Source of the DNA: an uncultured Saprospiraceae bacterium
Lineage (GTDB): Bacteria > Bacteroidota > Bacteroidia > Chitinophagales > Saprospiraceae
Assembly (NCBI GenBank): GCA_937894165.1
Contig: CALCSX010000228.1
Coordinates: forward strand, 1 to 18,590
Length of the DNA: 18,590 nt
Direction: 5' to 3'
In this document: positions 1 to 7,036 of the stretch, piece after piece
How positions within the stretch are numbered: position 1 is the first letter of the stretch
Layout of the letters: the number at the start of each line of letters is the position of its first letter
Made by a program: the position numbers and the translations under genes
Notes under the pieces: generated by a model
The model's database searches: none
What the model was told of the DNA's origin: nothing
The model's input: the letters and a program-made list of their open reading frames with translations, nothing else

Positions 1-14
1 AATAAACCAGAAAT

Positions 15-1118
15 ATGGCAAAAATTAAGGTGGCAGTAATTTTCGGAGGTCCCTCAACGGAGCATGAAGTCTCACTTCGGTCCGCAAACAGCATCATCAA
101 ACAATTAGATACGGCAAAATATGATGTTATTCCTGTTGGCGTGGACAAGGAGGGGAGTTGGTTTGTATTTCCGGAAAAGGGCTATATTTTGAACGAGGAT
201 GATACGAAAACAATCAGACTTTCGGATAGCGGGAGGCAGGTTTTGCTATTGCGGAGAAATAGTATTAGCGGCTTTTTTGATAGCAATGATTTAGGTTTGG
301 TAAGTACGCTTGATGTGGCTTTTCCTATCATTCACGGGGCATTTGGGGAGGATGGAACATTGCAGGGCTTGTTGAAATCATGTAATTTGCCATATGTGGG
401 GCCCGATATTTTAGGCTCTTCACTGGCTATGGATAAGGATGCAACGAAGAGGATATTGAGCGAGGCGGGTATAGCTGTTGCACGCGGAATAGTAAGTCAT
501 AAGGTAGCGAAATCGGACTTGAAATATGAAGAAGTTAAGCAGGAATTGGGTCTACCAATGTTTGTCAAGCCCGCCAATGCAGGGTCATCAGTAGGTGTAA
601 GTAAGGTGAATGGAGCGGAGGATTTTTATGCAGCGGTAGAGGAGGCATTTTTGTACGACAGAAAAATTTTAATAGAAGAGGCCGTTGTGGGCAAGGAAAT
701 AGAGTGTGCGATTTTAGGAAATGAAGCGCCGGAGCCTTCGGTTTTGGGAGAAATCGTTCCCACGGAGGATTTTTACTCCTATGAGGCGAAATATATCAGT
801 GAAACGGGAGCTGTAATGCGAATTCCTGCCATAATTGATGAAGACATTTCAGACAGAATGCGGGCGGAAGCGGTGAAAGCATTTCAGTGCTTGTGCTGCG
901 AGGGAATAGCGCGGGTCGATTTTTTTCTGCGGGAGGATGGCAGTTTTGTGCTGAATGAGGTGAATACACTTCCCGGTTTTACGAGCATAAGTATGTATCC
1001 GAAGCTGTGGGAGGCGACGGGGGTGGGATATTCCGACCTCTTAGACAAAATGATAGATTTGGCGATTGACAGAAGAAGGAAAATAGATGAGTTGAGAACA
1101 AGTCCGGTGGAGGGTTAA
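15..1118 (+). CDS. ddl: D-alanine--D-alanine ligase
   Basis: ATP-grasp enzyme of the cytoplasm that joins two D-alanines for the peptidoglycan precursor. Visible family motifs are GGPSTEHEVSLRSA near the N-terminus, GAFGEDGTLQG (about residues 109-119), LPYVGPD, FVKPANAGSSVGVSK for ATP binding, and EVNTLPGFTS near the C-terminus for Mg/ATP binding. The omega-loop reads YSYEAKY, with the Tyr typical of true D-Ala-D-Ala ligases rather than the His region of D-Ala-D-Lac (VanA-type) enzymes. At 367 residues it is full length for a DdlA-like protein. The ATG lies 14 bp inside the window, so the upstream gene and promoter are not visible. No mur or fts gene follows; the next 670 bp are non-coding. 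Its coding strand is richer in G (many gcg, gag, cgg codons) than most of the window. Confidence 0.96.
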   Translation: MAKIKVAVIFGGPSTEHEVSLRSANSIIKQLDTAKYDVIPVGVDKEGSWFVFPEKGYILNEDDTKTIRLSDSGRQVLLLRRNSISGFFDSNDLGLVSTLDVAFPIIHGAFGEDGTLQGLLKSCNLPYVGPDILGSSLAMDKDATKRILSEAGIAVARGIVSHKVAKSDLKYEEVKQELGLPMFVKPANAGSSVGVSKVNGAEDFYAAVEEAFLYDRKILIEEAVVGKEIECAILGNEAPEPSVLGEIVPTEDFYSYEAKYISETGAVMRIPAIIDEDISDRMRAEAVKAFQCLCCEGIARVDFFLREDGSFVLNEVNTLPGFTSISMYPKLWEATGVGYSDLLDKMIDLAIDRRRKIDELRTSPVEG

Positions 1119-1120
1119 TT

Positions 1121-1240
1121 GGTCGAAAGCCCAGAATTGGGCGCAAAATCTCAGAACAGAGTGAAGTCCTTTGGTAAATAGCAAAAAACCGTGACAAAAC
1201 CTGCATTAGATATGATACCTAAGGCACCGGACGAATTTTT
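1121..1240 (+). repeat. REP-like intergenic repeat, copy A (decayed)
   Basis: This copy shares an ordered set of blocks with 1451-1602. They are GAAAGCCC plus a hairpin (GCCCA 1129-1133 / TGGGC 1138-1142), then AATCTCAG, then an ACAG-rich block that no longer forms a good hairpin. A 23-base segment (1190-1212, beginning CGTGACAAAACCTGC) is identical to 1554-1576, followed by GATAC and CACCGGACGA. It lacks about 35-40 bases present in copy B. Orientation is arbitrary. Short palindromic GCCC...GGGC units in intergenic DNA fit the REP/RAYT-mobilised class known in many bacteria, but no transposase is present here, so that origin is inferred. Confidence 0.7.
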
Positions 1241-1277
1241 CTTTGTGGTTTCTGCCCACATTTTGTGTCTACCGGTG
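1225..1277. other. Nested stem-loop downstream of repeat copy A
   Basis: CACCGG (1225-1230) pairs with CCGGTG (1272-1277). Inside the 41-base loop TGTGG (1244-1248) pairs with CCACA (1256-1260). The outer stem begins in the repeat and closes in flanking DNA. It may be an extension of the repeat, a decayed arm of a mobile unit, or chance. It has no T-run in terminator position. Confidence 0.35.
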
Positions 1278-1450
1278 TAAGTTAAGATTGGCAATAAATG
1301 GGTGAAAACTCACATTGAAATTTTACTATTAATAAAATAACAGAAAGCACTCAACTCTGTATTAATTTGAGAATTTTGAGAGAGACCCTCTGCTGGCAGA
1401 AGTTTTTAAATATGCATTCTAAGTTTAAATGATACTCCAGAATTTAATAG

Positions 1451-1602
1451 AAAGCCCCGAAGAGGGCGGAATATCTCAGCACAGGGTACAGCCCTGTGTT
1501 ATAATAGAAAAAATGAGGTTTTGGCGGGATTTTTACCCGAAGGAAGCAAAAATCGTGACAAAACCTGCATTAGATACGATACACACGACACGGGACGATT
1601 TT
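1451..1602 (+). repeat. REP-like intergenic repeat, copy B (better preserved)
   Basis: The repeat has three consecutive hairpins. GCCC 1454-1457 pairs with GGGC 1464-1467; CACAGGG 1480-1486 pairs with CCCTGTG 1492-1498; CGGG 1525-1528 pairs with CCCG 1536-1539. The 23-base block shared exactly with copy A follows at 1554-1576, then (C/T)GATAC and CACGGGACGA. The multi-hairpin layout suggests a mobile or RNA-structured element rather than coding DNA. An open frame crosses it, but the hairpins and the duplicate argue against a gene. Confidence 0.72.
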
Positions 1603-1752
1603 CTACACGTGCAATTTTCTTAATAGAATTTCAAATGGTAATAAAAAGGGTAAAAACGTTAGATGATGTATTAATATTCTTAGGAAAAAATCCAAACAGT
1701 TCCAGAACTATACGGAAGTCTTGGGGGCTTGAGTTATATTTATAGGTTTAGG

Positions 1753-1778
1753 TAGATAATATTCATCTAAGCTTTTTT
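1753..1778 (+). terminator. Weak hairpin plus T-run
   Basis: TAGAT (1753-1757) pairs with ATCTA (1765-1769) and a run of six T follows at 1773-1778 on the + strand. The stem is short and AT-rich, and no + strand gene lies close upstream, so this is a low-confidence terminator. Confidence 0.25.
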
Positions 1779-1787
1779 ATCAAACCC

Positions 1788-3371
1788 CTATTTCATTTTT
1801 ATTTTTCCAAAATAATAGGTCTGACCTGTATCTTTAAAAACCCCCAACCTTTTGGAGACATAGTATATATCATCCCCTAATACCCTACAGTACATCGGCA
1901 TGATCACAGACTCTAAATCTTTTTTAGAGGAAATCATAGTTCTAAAATAATTGCCGTTATCTTCGAAATCTGCTAACACATTTACTATTTTCGAAGTTTT
2001 ACCTTTATTTCCGGGATAATTAGTTTCCGGACCATTATTTTTTTCTATGTTCTTCTCAACATCATTATATAAAAGTACAAGTTGATCACCTTTTTTTATT
2101 GGTAGGAATCCTAAAAAATCCGGTTCTTCAAAATTTAATTTTTGAGGAACAATAAAGTCAGCCACCTTATTCCCTTCACTGTCGAATTGGGTGATAAATT
2201 TATCATTTGAACAGAATTCAGTATAGGATGCATTGTTATCGGTCATTTTTGATTTTAAATTTGTATACATTCCTTCGTGAATGACATACAAATTGCCATT
2301 CTCCATCAAGATTATTTCTTTGGTATTTATTAAATTATTGAGACTACTAGGCTTTCCTCCTTGCGTATTAATATTTACTCTATTGGTGCTAGAAATAAAT
2401 AAGTCCGGAATCGGACTTTGCTTTGAGTATATTTTTCCATAATTTTCAGGATTCAATTTACAAAGAAAAATACCACTGCTACCTACCAAATTAGCTGTGC
2501 TATACAATCCGGAAATGATTAAATTTTCATCATTGTCAAAGGCAAATTTTAATGTTTTAAGTTGATTTTCATCATCTAAAATTTCAATTTTCCTTGGAGA
2601 TTTTTCATCCGGAGATAGTTGATAAATTTGAACAGTGGCAGACTTTCTTTTATCATTTAGGTATGGATATTTATAATCTCCTCTTGGATTCCTTTTACCT
2701 TTGAATAGTCTATTTGCAATGAAAACTGTCCCGTCATTAGTAATAGCATAGTCTACTAGTTCAGTCTTTTTTGCTTTAGTCTGGAAATCAAAATCTACTT
2801 CATTAATAACATTAAATTTTTCATCAAGGACACATACATATTCTGTAAAGTTTACATTTTGGGAATTTGTGAATATATTAGTTATTATAAGTATTTTAGT
2901 CGAGTCAGGAGAAAATTTCCAGTCTACATTAGGAGATACACGGTTTTGATCCAAATTTAATGTACTAACCAGTTTAGATTCCTGAGGTCTACCTGTAAAA
3001 TCAATTAGTGTCAGATAAAAATCCAACCTCTTTTCCGGTTTATTATGAATTGAGGTTAGCCAGATAAATTGATTTTTATAATATCTTATTCCGTGATCCC
3101 TGGTGTTTTTCTCGACCGCATGCAATTGGGCTGTAAATATCGGATCATAACTATGACTATATTTTTCTAAAAATAATTCTCCATTTTTGGAAAGAAATTT
3201 ACCCTGGATGTGGTAGGTGTAGAATCCGGAATTATCTGCATGAATAAAATCCTGAAAATTAAAAAAGTTTTTATTTTTCATTTCAGGACCAATTTCTATT
3301 TCTATTTCCTGTGCTATTAAAGAATTGAGAAATAATAATATGAAACCTAAAACTGAAGCAAGATGTCTCAT
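1788..3371 (-). CDS. Exported protein of unknown function
   Basis: I do not recognise a family. The 527-residue product begins MRHLASVLGFILLFLNSLIAQ, a clear type I signal peptide with likely cleavage after about A20 and no lipobox Cys, so it should reach the periplasm or beyond. The mature part is rich in beta-type segments with recurring patterns such as KFSPDSTKILIIT and YAITNDGTVFIANR, which recall blades of a beta-propeller; this is only an impression. No catalytic motif, C-terminal sorting domain or transmembrane segment was seen. The gene ends at a TAG at 1788-1790. It is divergent from the barrel-like gene at 3501 with 129 bp between, and I found no strong promoter for it (CAAAATGA at 3425-3432 is one base off the minus-strand -7 consensus). 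Confidence 0.82.
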   Translation of the reverse strand: MRHLASVLGFILLFLNSLIAQEIEIEIGPEMKNKNFFNFQDFIHADNSGFYTYHIQGKFLSKNGELFLEKYSHSYDPIFTAQLHAVEKNTRDHGIRYYKNQFIWLTSIHNKPEKRLDFYLTLIDFTGRPQESKLVSTLNLDQNRVSPNVDWKFSPDSTKILIITNIFTNSQNVNFTEYVCVLDEKFNVINEVDFDFQTKAKKTELVDYAITNDGTVFIANRLFKGKRNPRGDYKYPYLNDKRKSATVQIYQLSPDEKSPRKIEILDDENQLKTLKFAFDNDENLIISGLYSTANLVGSSGIFLCKLNPENYGKIYSKQSPIPDLFISSTNRVNINTQGGKPSSLNNLINTKEIILMENGNLYVIHEGMYTNLKSKMTDNNASYTEFCSNDKFITQFDSEGNKVADFIVPQKLNFEEPDFLGFLPIKKGDQLVLLYNDVEKNIEKNNGPETNYPGNKGKTSKIVNVLADFEDNGNYFRTMISSKKDLESVIMPMYCRVLGDDIYYVSKRLGVFKDTGQTYYFGKIKMK

Positions 3372-3473
3372 ATTGCCGGTAAATTTTTAATTTTTAAGAA
3401 TTAAGAAAAAGTAAAAATAGAAAACAAAATGAATGTAAAAGGATTTTTTTTCATGATTTGAATTTCAATTTAT

Positions 3474-3481
3474 TACTTTTG
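3474..3481 (+). promoter_or_regulatory. Bacteroidota -7 promoter box for the 3501 gene
   Basis: TACTTTTG matches the Bacteroidota TAnnTTTG -7 consensus, 19 bp before the ATG at 3501, implying a very short leader. An upstream TTTG at 3457-3460 is only 13 bp away, too close for the usual 17-23 bp spacing, so the -33 element is unclear. Confidence 0.45.
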
Positions 3482-3500
3482 AGCAGTAATTTTTAGATGA

Positions 3501-4253
3501 ATGAAAAGAATTATCGTTTTTTTAGCCTTATTATTTCCTGCATTTTCTTTTGCTCAAGTTAGAGTTCCTGTTACTATTACAGATTACGGCAATAGGGAAA
3601 ATTCATGGCAAGATGACAAAAGAAACATCATCAAGACCAGTCCGTTTAGTTTTATCACAGGTCGACAATTCTTCGACTACGAGCGAGGCATTAACCGTTT
3701 GGTATCGATTCAAGGCACACTGGGAACTACATTCCAACCCTTTGTTAAGTCTAGAAATTTTGGAAGTGAGTATCTCAATCAAGAAAACAGAAGACCTGAT
3801 TGCCCTTATTTTAATATAAATGGTGGCGGCTGTCAAAACTACAATGACTTCACTTATAGAAAATTTACGCCGGGTTTCATCGCAGGATTGAGTGTTAAAT
3901 TCTATTTTGAACAGAATTTTATGGAGGGATTCTATGTAGGCTTAGCTTCCAGATATACTCAATTTAATAATGATGTCCAAAAAATTGAAAGTGGTCAAAC
4001 GACTCTGATACGCTTAGCAGATTCTTGGGATAGAGAAAAATTCCGTTTTAGCGATTTAGTAGCTACAGGTGGTTACCAATATTTATCTGAACATATTGCA
4101 TTAGAGGCTGTCTTAAGGATTGGAGTAAGAGGTGAAAAGAATCAATTCCAGTCTCTCTACAGAGCCAATAATGTTTGGAATAATGGTATTGTGGAAACGT
4201 CTGCACGTTCTGTACTGATAGAAGTAGGTGGAACAATTGGATATAGATTTTAA
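3501..4253 (+). CDS. Probable small outer-membrane beta-barrel protein
   Basis: The 250-residue product starts MKRIIVFLALLFPAFSFAQ, a type I signal peptide cleaved after about A18. It consists mostly of alternating hydrophobic/polar stretches with glycine and aromatic residues (for example FIAGLSVKFYFEQN and EGFYVGLASRYTQF) and ends in VGGTIGYRF. A C-terminal Phe and such strands are typical of outer-membrane barrels of 8-10 strands. Two Cys in DCPYFNINGGGC could form a loop disulfide. I cannot assign it to a named family. The ATG at 3501 follows an in-register signal peptide and a -7 box at 3474. It is convergent with the receptor gene ending at 4266, leaving only 12 bp, with no clear terminator between them. 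Confidence 0.8.
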   Translation: MKRIIVFLALLFPAFSFAQVRVPVTITDYGNRENSWQDDKRNIIKTSPFSFITGRQFFDYERGINRLVSIQGTLGTTFQPFVKSRNFGSEYLNQENRRPDCPYFNINGGGCQNYNDFTYRKFTPGFIAGLSVKFYFEQNFMEGFYVGLASRYTQFNNDVQKIESGQTTLIRLADSWDREKFRFSDLVATGGYQYLSEHIALEAVLRIGVRGEKNQFQSLYRANNVWNNGIVETSARSVLIEVGGTIGYRF

Positions 4254-4265
4254 CTTCGATTATAC

Positions 4266-6437
4266 CTATAGCCTCACCCGCACACTCCCCATCACAGCCC
4301 TCCCATCCGAGCTCCATACCCCCGCTCCCGGATAGCCCGCAGGCCTCTTCGTAAAATATTGCTTGTCCAAAATATTATTCACCCCCAGATTGAAAGATAG
4401 ATTCTCATTGATCTTCACCCCAAACATAAAATCCAACAAACCATAGCCCGGCACCAGACCACTCGTCCCGTTCGCATTTGGCTCCACTCGGTTGATGGCA
4501 TCAGAAAACGATTCTCCTACATAACTATATTGAAGCGACGCCTCCCAGATCCCTGACGCAAACTTTAAACCATTTCTACTTATGATTTCCGGAACTGTTT
4601 CCAAGGTGTTACCTGCTATTGAAGTATTTTCATTGGACACCGAAACAGTTCCTGAGAGGTAAACCCCGCTCATCAAGGATGTGGATGTAAAAAATGATAT
4701 TCTCGAATTTCGAGAAATACTTTTGAAAGCCTCCGCAAAAACCTCCAGTCCATTCGTAGCCGTATTCCCTATGTTCGATTTCAAAATGTATGATTCGCCG
4801 CCCTCCTGTATCGCTAAATTCCCAATCCGGTCATTATATCGAATATGGAAATAACTGACATCGTAATGAAGCCAGCTCTTAAACCTGCCCCTGATTCCCA
4901 GCTCTGCAGTGTAGCCATTCGCATCCCTCAAATCCTGCGCCACCCTCGACAGTGCATTGGCAGGTAAAAAGTCTGCAAATAATACCGGTCTGAAACCCTG
5001 ACTTATGCCCCCGTACAACTTATGCCCCGCAATTTTATATTCTGTTGTAATGCCTAACAGAGGAAATGACCTCCTCAAATTTTCCGGCAAATCCTCAGCG
5101 TCCAAATAGGACAATGTGCCCGACATTTCTGTTACTCCTGATTCAAATCTTATCCCGGGTGTAATGCTGAATTGATCACTTATTTGTATTAAATTCTCAA
5201 CAAAAACAGCGATATTTTGTGTTTCTAATGCCACTTTTCTCTGAAAATCACTCACTAAGCTCAAATCATAATCAATTCCTGTAGTACCTAGACCCAATTG
5301 ATTTCTTTTCAAGGTGTTATGGGTGTATTGTATCCCGGCAGAGAGGTGATTGGTGCGACTCAACAGTCGATGTTTTTTCAAAATCCTCATTTCACTTGTG
5401 TAGGAATTGAAATTATCTACATCGACTTGCCTGTTCTGATATTCGTTGGTGACCGGGTCAATATTGTCTTCAACATCAGCAAAAGCAATAAATTGTACGC
5501 TATTTCGTGTTCCTAGAACAGCTGAAGTGCTAAGCTGGAGGCGAGTTGTAGGGTTAATGTCCCAATAGGCAGTGAGTGATGGGACGTAAATATCCGGATT
5601 GAAATAATTTCTTGATCGAGTAGATTGTCGCGGATTCTCTGCAAACATCGCATCTGTTAACGGACCCGGACTTTGATACAAGTAAGTTGAGCGCCCTAAT
5701 TCTGCTTTTAATGAAAAAGATGGATTCACATCATATTGAAGTGATAGAAATTGAGCTTCTGCTTCAGATTTAGAATTCTCTCTATATCCTTTGTAAGATT
5801 TGCGATAATAGTAAGCTGAATATGTCAATTTTCCGACTTTCCCTCCCAAACTATTATAAGAACTTAACATCCCATAAGATCCTATCGACTGGACTCCTTC
5901 ATAACCTATCGTTTTGGTGGTATCCGGACTTTTAGTAACGTAATTGATCATACCACCAAATTGTGCACCATATTGCAAGCTGGAAGTTCCTCTTATTAAT
6001 TCTATTCTTTCATAACTTTCCAGTGGTGGAGAATAATGACTGGCGGGATAGCCATACAAATCGCTATTGACTAAAATATTATTTTGTCTGACATTGTATT
6101 CCCATGATCTATGAGGGTCCAATCCACGTGTAGAAATATTAATCTGATTTCCGGAACCGTCCATATCGTATACAAATGTTCCAGGAACCTTGGCAAAAAC
6201 CTGCCTTCCAATTTTTTCAGGCATAGAGGCATTTAGCGAAGCCAATTGAACCACTTCATTTTTCCTGCCGCTAACTATCATTGTACCGGAAACAACCTCC
6301 AATCGACGAATATCTGATAATTCTATCTTTTTAGCCTTAACAGTTATATTATCCAAAGTTAATAATGTATCGACATTTATTGATTGAGCATTTATTAACC
6401 CACCGGTCAGAAGCAGTATTATAACTATATACCTCAT
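4266..6437 (-). CDS. FecA-like TonB-dependent outer-membrane receptor
   Basis: Outer-membrane gated channel of the family that imports ferric-siderophore or ferric-citrate complexes with energy from TonB-ExbBD. The 723-residue product has a signal peptide (about 1-17), a TonB-box-like DNITVKA (29-35) and a plug with NISTRGLDPHRSWEY, ERIELIRGTSSLQYG and GGMINYVTKSP. A barrel of about 540 residues follows, ending KRPAGYPGAGVWSSDGRAV and VRVRL, a tail typical of FecA-like receptors. There is no carboxypeptidase-like N-terminal domain and no FecR-interacting N-terminal domain, so the sigma/anti-sigma signalling form is unlikely. The true ligand cannot be read from sequence. It follows the lipoprotein at 6453 by 15 bp, probably as one transcript. 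The 3' part has GC-rich blocks (4441-4500 is 62% GC) against 27% in 6301-6360. Confidence 0.92.
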   Translation of the reverse strand: MRYIVIILLLTGGLINAQSINVDTLLTLDNITVKAKKIELSDIRRLEVVSGTMIVSGRKNEVVQLASLNASMPEKIGRQVFAKVPGTFVYDMDGSGNQINISTRGLDPHRSWEYNVRQNNILVNSDLYGYPASHYSPPLESYERIELIRGTSSLQYGAQFGGMINYVTKSPDTTKTIGYEGVQSIGSYGMLSSYNSLGGKVGKLTYSAYYYRKSYKGYRENSKSEAEAQFLSLQYDVNPSFSLKAELGRSTYLYQSPGPLTDAMFAENPRQSTRSRNYFNPDIYVPSLTAYWDINPTTRLQLSTSAVLGTRNSVQFIAFADVEDNIDPVTNEYQNRQVDVDNFNSYTSEMRILKKHRLLSRTNHLSAGIQYTHNTLKRNQLGLGTTGIDYDLSLVSDFQRKVALETQNIAVFVENLIQISDQFSITPGIRFESGVTEMSGTLSYLDAEDLPENLRRSFPLLGITTEYKIAGHKLYGGISQGFRPVLFADFLPANALSRVAQDLRDANGYTAELGIRGRFKSWLHYDVSYFHIRYNDRIGNLAIQEGGESYILKSNIGNTATNGLEVFAEAFKSISRNSRISFFTSTSLMSGVYLSGTVSVSNENTSIAGNTLETVPEIISRNGLKFASGIWEASLQYSYVGESFSDAINRVEPNANGTSGLVPGYGLLDFMFGVKINENLSFNLGVNNILDKQYFTKRPAGYPGAGVWSSDGRAVMGSVRVRL

Positions 6438-6452
6438 TATTATTTTTTAAAA

Positions 6453-6941
6453 TTACCTAACAATCATTTCCTTTGTCACCTCAATTAAAGTATCATTCCT
6501 ATATTGAGCTTCGTACTTTATCTCGCCTTCTTCTGACCATTTTCTTAAGTACCCTGTTTTCAAGCCATTATCAAAATCAGTAGTAAACTGAATAGCACCA
6601 CTCGGATAAAATATGGTATCCCCACCGTGCTTTAAGTTGTTTTTATAATATTGAACCTCTTTTAATTTACCATTTTCATAATAAATTTCGGTTCGTCCTA
6701 CCTGTTTACCACCTTCAAAGTACATCTTTGATTTCAAAGAGCCATCAGGATGGTATTCTGTCATTTCCCCTTCAATTTTTCCATCTACCTTAGTGTATTT
6801 TCTGGACATATTGCCGGCACCGTAATTCTCTAATATTTCTTCAGAATTCGAATCGGTACTGTTGCTGTTATTGCAACTTATAATACCTAATGTCAGAATG
6901 GACATGATTACAAGAATCCTCATTTTAATTGTTTTTTCCAC
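6453..6941 (-). CDS. MORN-variant (YwqK-type) repeat lipoprotein
   Basis: The 162-residue product has a signal peptide with lipobox GIISC (Cys about residue 23), so it is probably an envelope lipoprotein. The rest is a row of short repeats of the MORN_2 type (G-x-Y-x-x-G-x-x-x-x-x), seen in EGEMTEYHPDGSLKSKMYF, GRTEIYYENGKLKEVQYY and GGDTIFYPSGAIQFTTDF. This is the pattern of proteins often labelled YwqK family antitoxin, although the family is mostly uncharacterised and no toxin gene is beside it. A second ATG six codons in (6921-6923, MRILVIM) would also give a normal lipoprotein signal, so the start is uncertain. It lies 15 bp before the FecA-like receptor and probably shares its transcript. 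Confidence 0.85.
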   Translation of the reverse strand: MEKTIKMRILVIMSILTLGIISCNNSNSTDSNSEEILENYGAGNMSRKYTKVDGKIEGEMTEYHPDGSLKSKMYFEGGKQVGRTEIYYENGKLKEVQYYKNNLKHGGDTIFYPSGAIQFTTDFDNGLKTGYLRKWSEEGEIKYEAQYRNDTLIEVTKEMIVR

Positions 6942-6986
6942 TATTCATTTTGAATTATTGCTTTATTGTTGAGACTTATTGAAAAA

Positions 6987-7016
6987 GGAAAAGACACCGA
7001 TTCAGATGTCTTTTCT
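6987..7016 (-). terminator. Intrinsic terminator after the lipoprotein haloperoxidase gene
   Basis: AAAAGACA (6989-6996) pairs perfectly with TGTCTTTT (7007-7014), with a 10-base loop and a further G-C pair outside. Read on the minus strand, the stem ends TGTCTTTTCCTTTTT, a usable T-rich tail about 20 bp after the stop at 7037. It separates the enzyme gene from the MORN lipoprotein and receptor genes that follow in the same direction. Confidence 0.72.
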
Positions 7017-7036
7017 TCAATATTATAATTTCAATT

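Larger units (their letters stand above)
1119..1787. other. Long non-coding region with duplicated structured repeats
   Basis: No convincing gene is seen in these 669 bp. The short open frames overlap the two copies of a structured repeat (1121-1240 and 1451-1602) and their translations do not resemble a protein I know. Between the copies (about 1280-1440) the sequence is AT-rich. A small TCTG/CAGA hairpin followed by TTTTT lies near 1389-1408 and is a very weak terminator candidate. About 1620-1745 is AT-rich and unassigned. Confidence 0.7.

Noticed and set aside
979..1206. Minus-strand frame across the end of the ligase gene
   Set aside because: It is mostly antisense to the ligase coding sequence, with a composition that mirrors it.
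1429..1745. Two overlapping + strand open frames (1429-1623 and 1521-1745)
   Set aside because: Both run through the hairpin repeat copy B, lack recognisable domains and change frame over the same DNA.
6453..6941. Toxin-antitoxin system suggested by the YwqK family name
   Set aside because: No toxin-like gene lies beside it, and the protein is a lipoprotein paired with a receptor gene.
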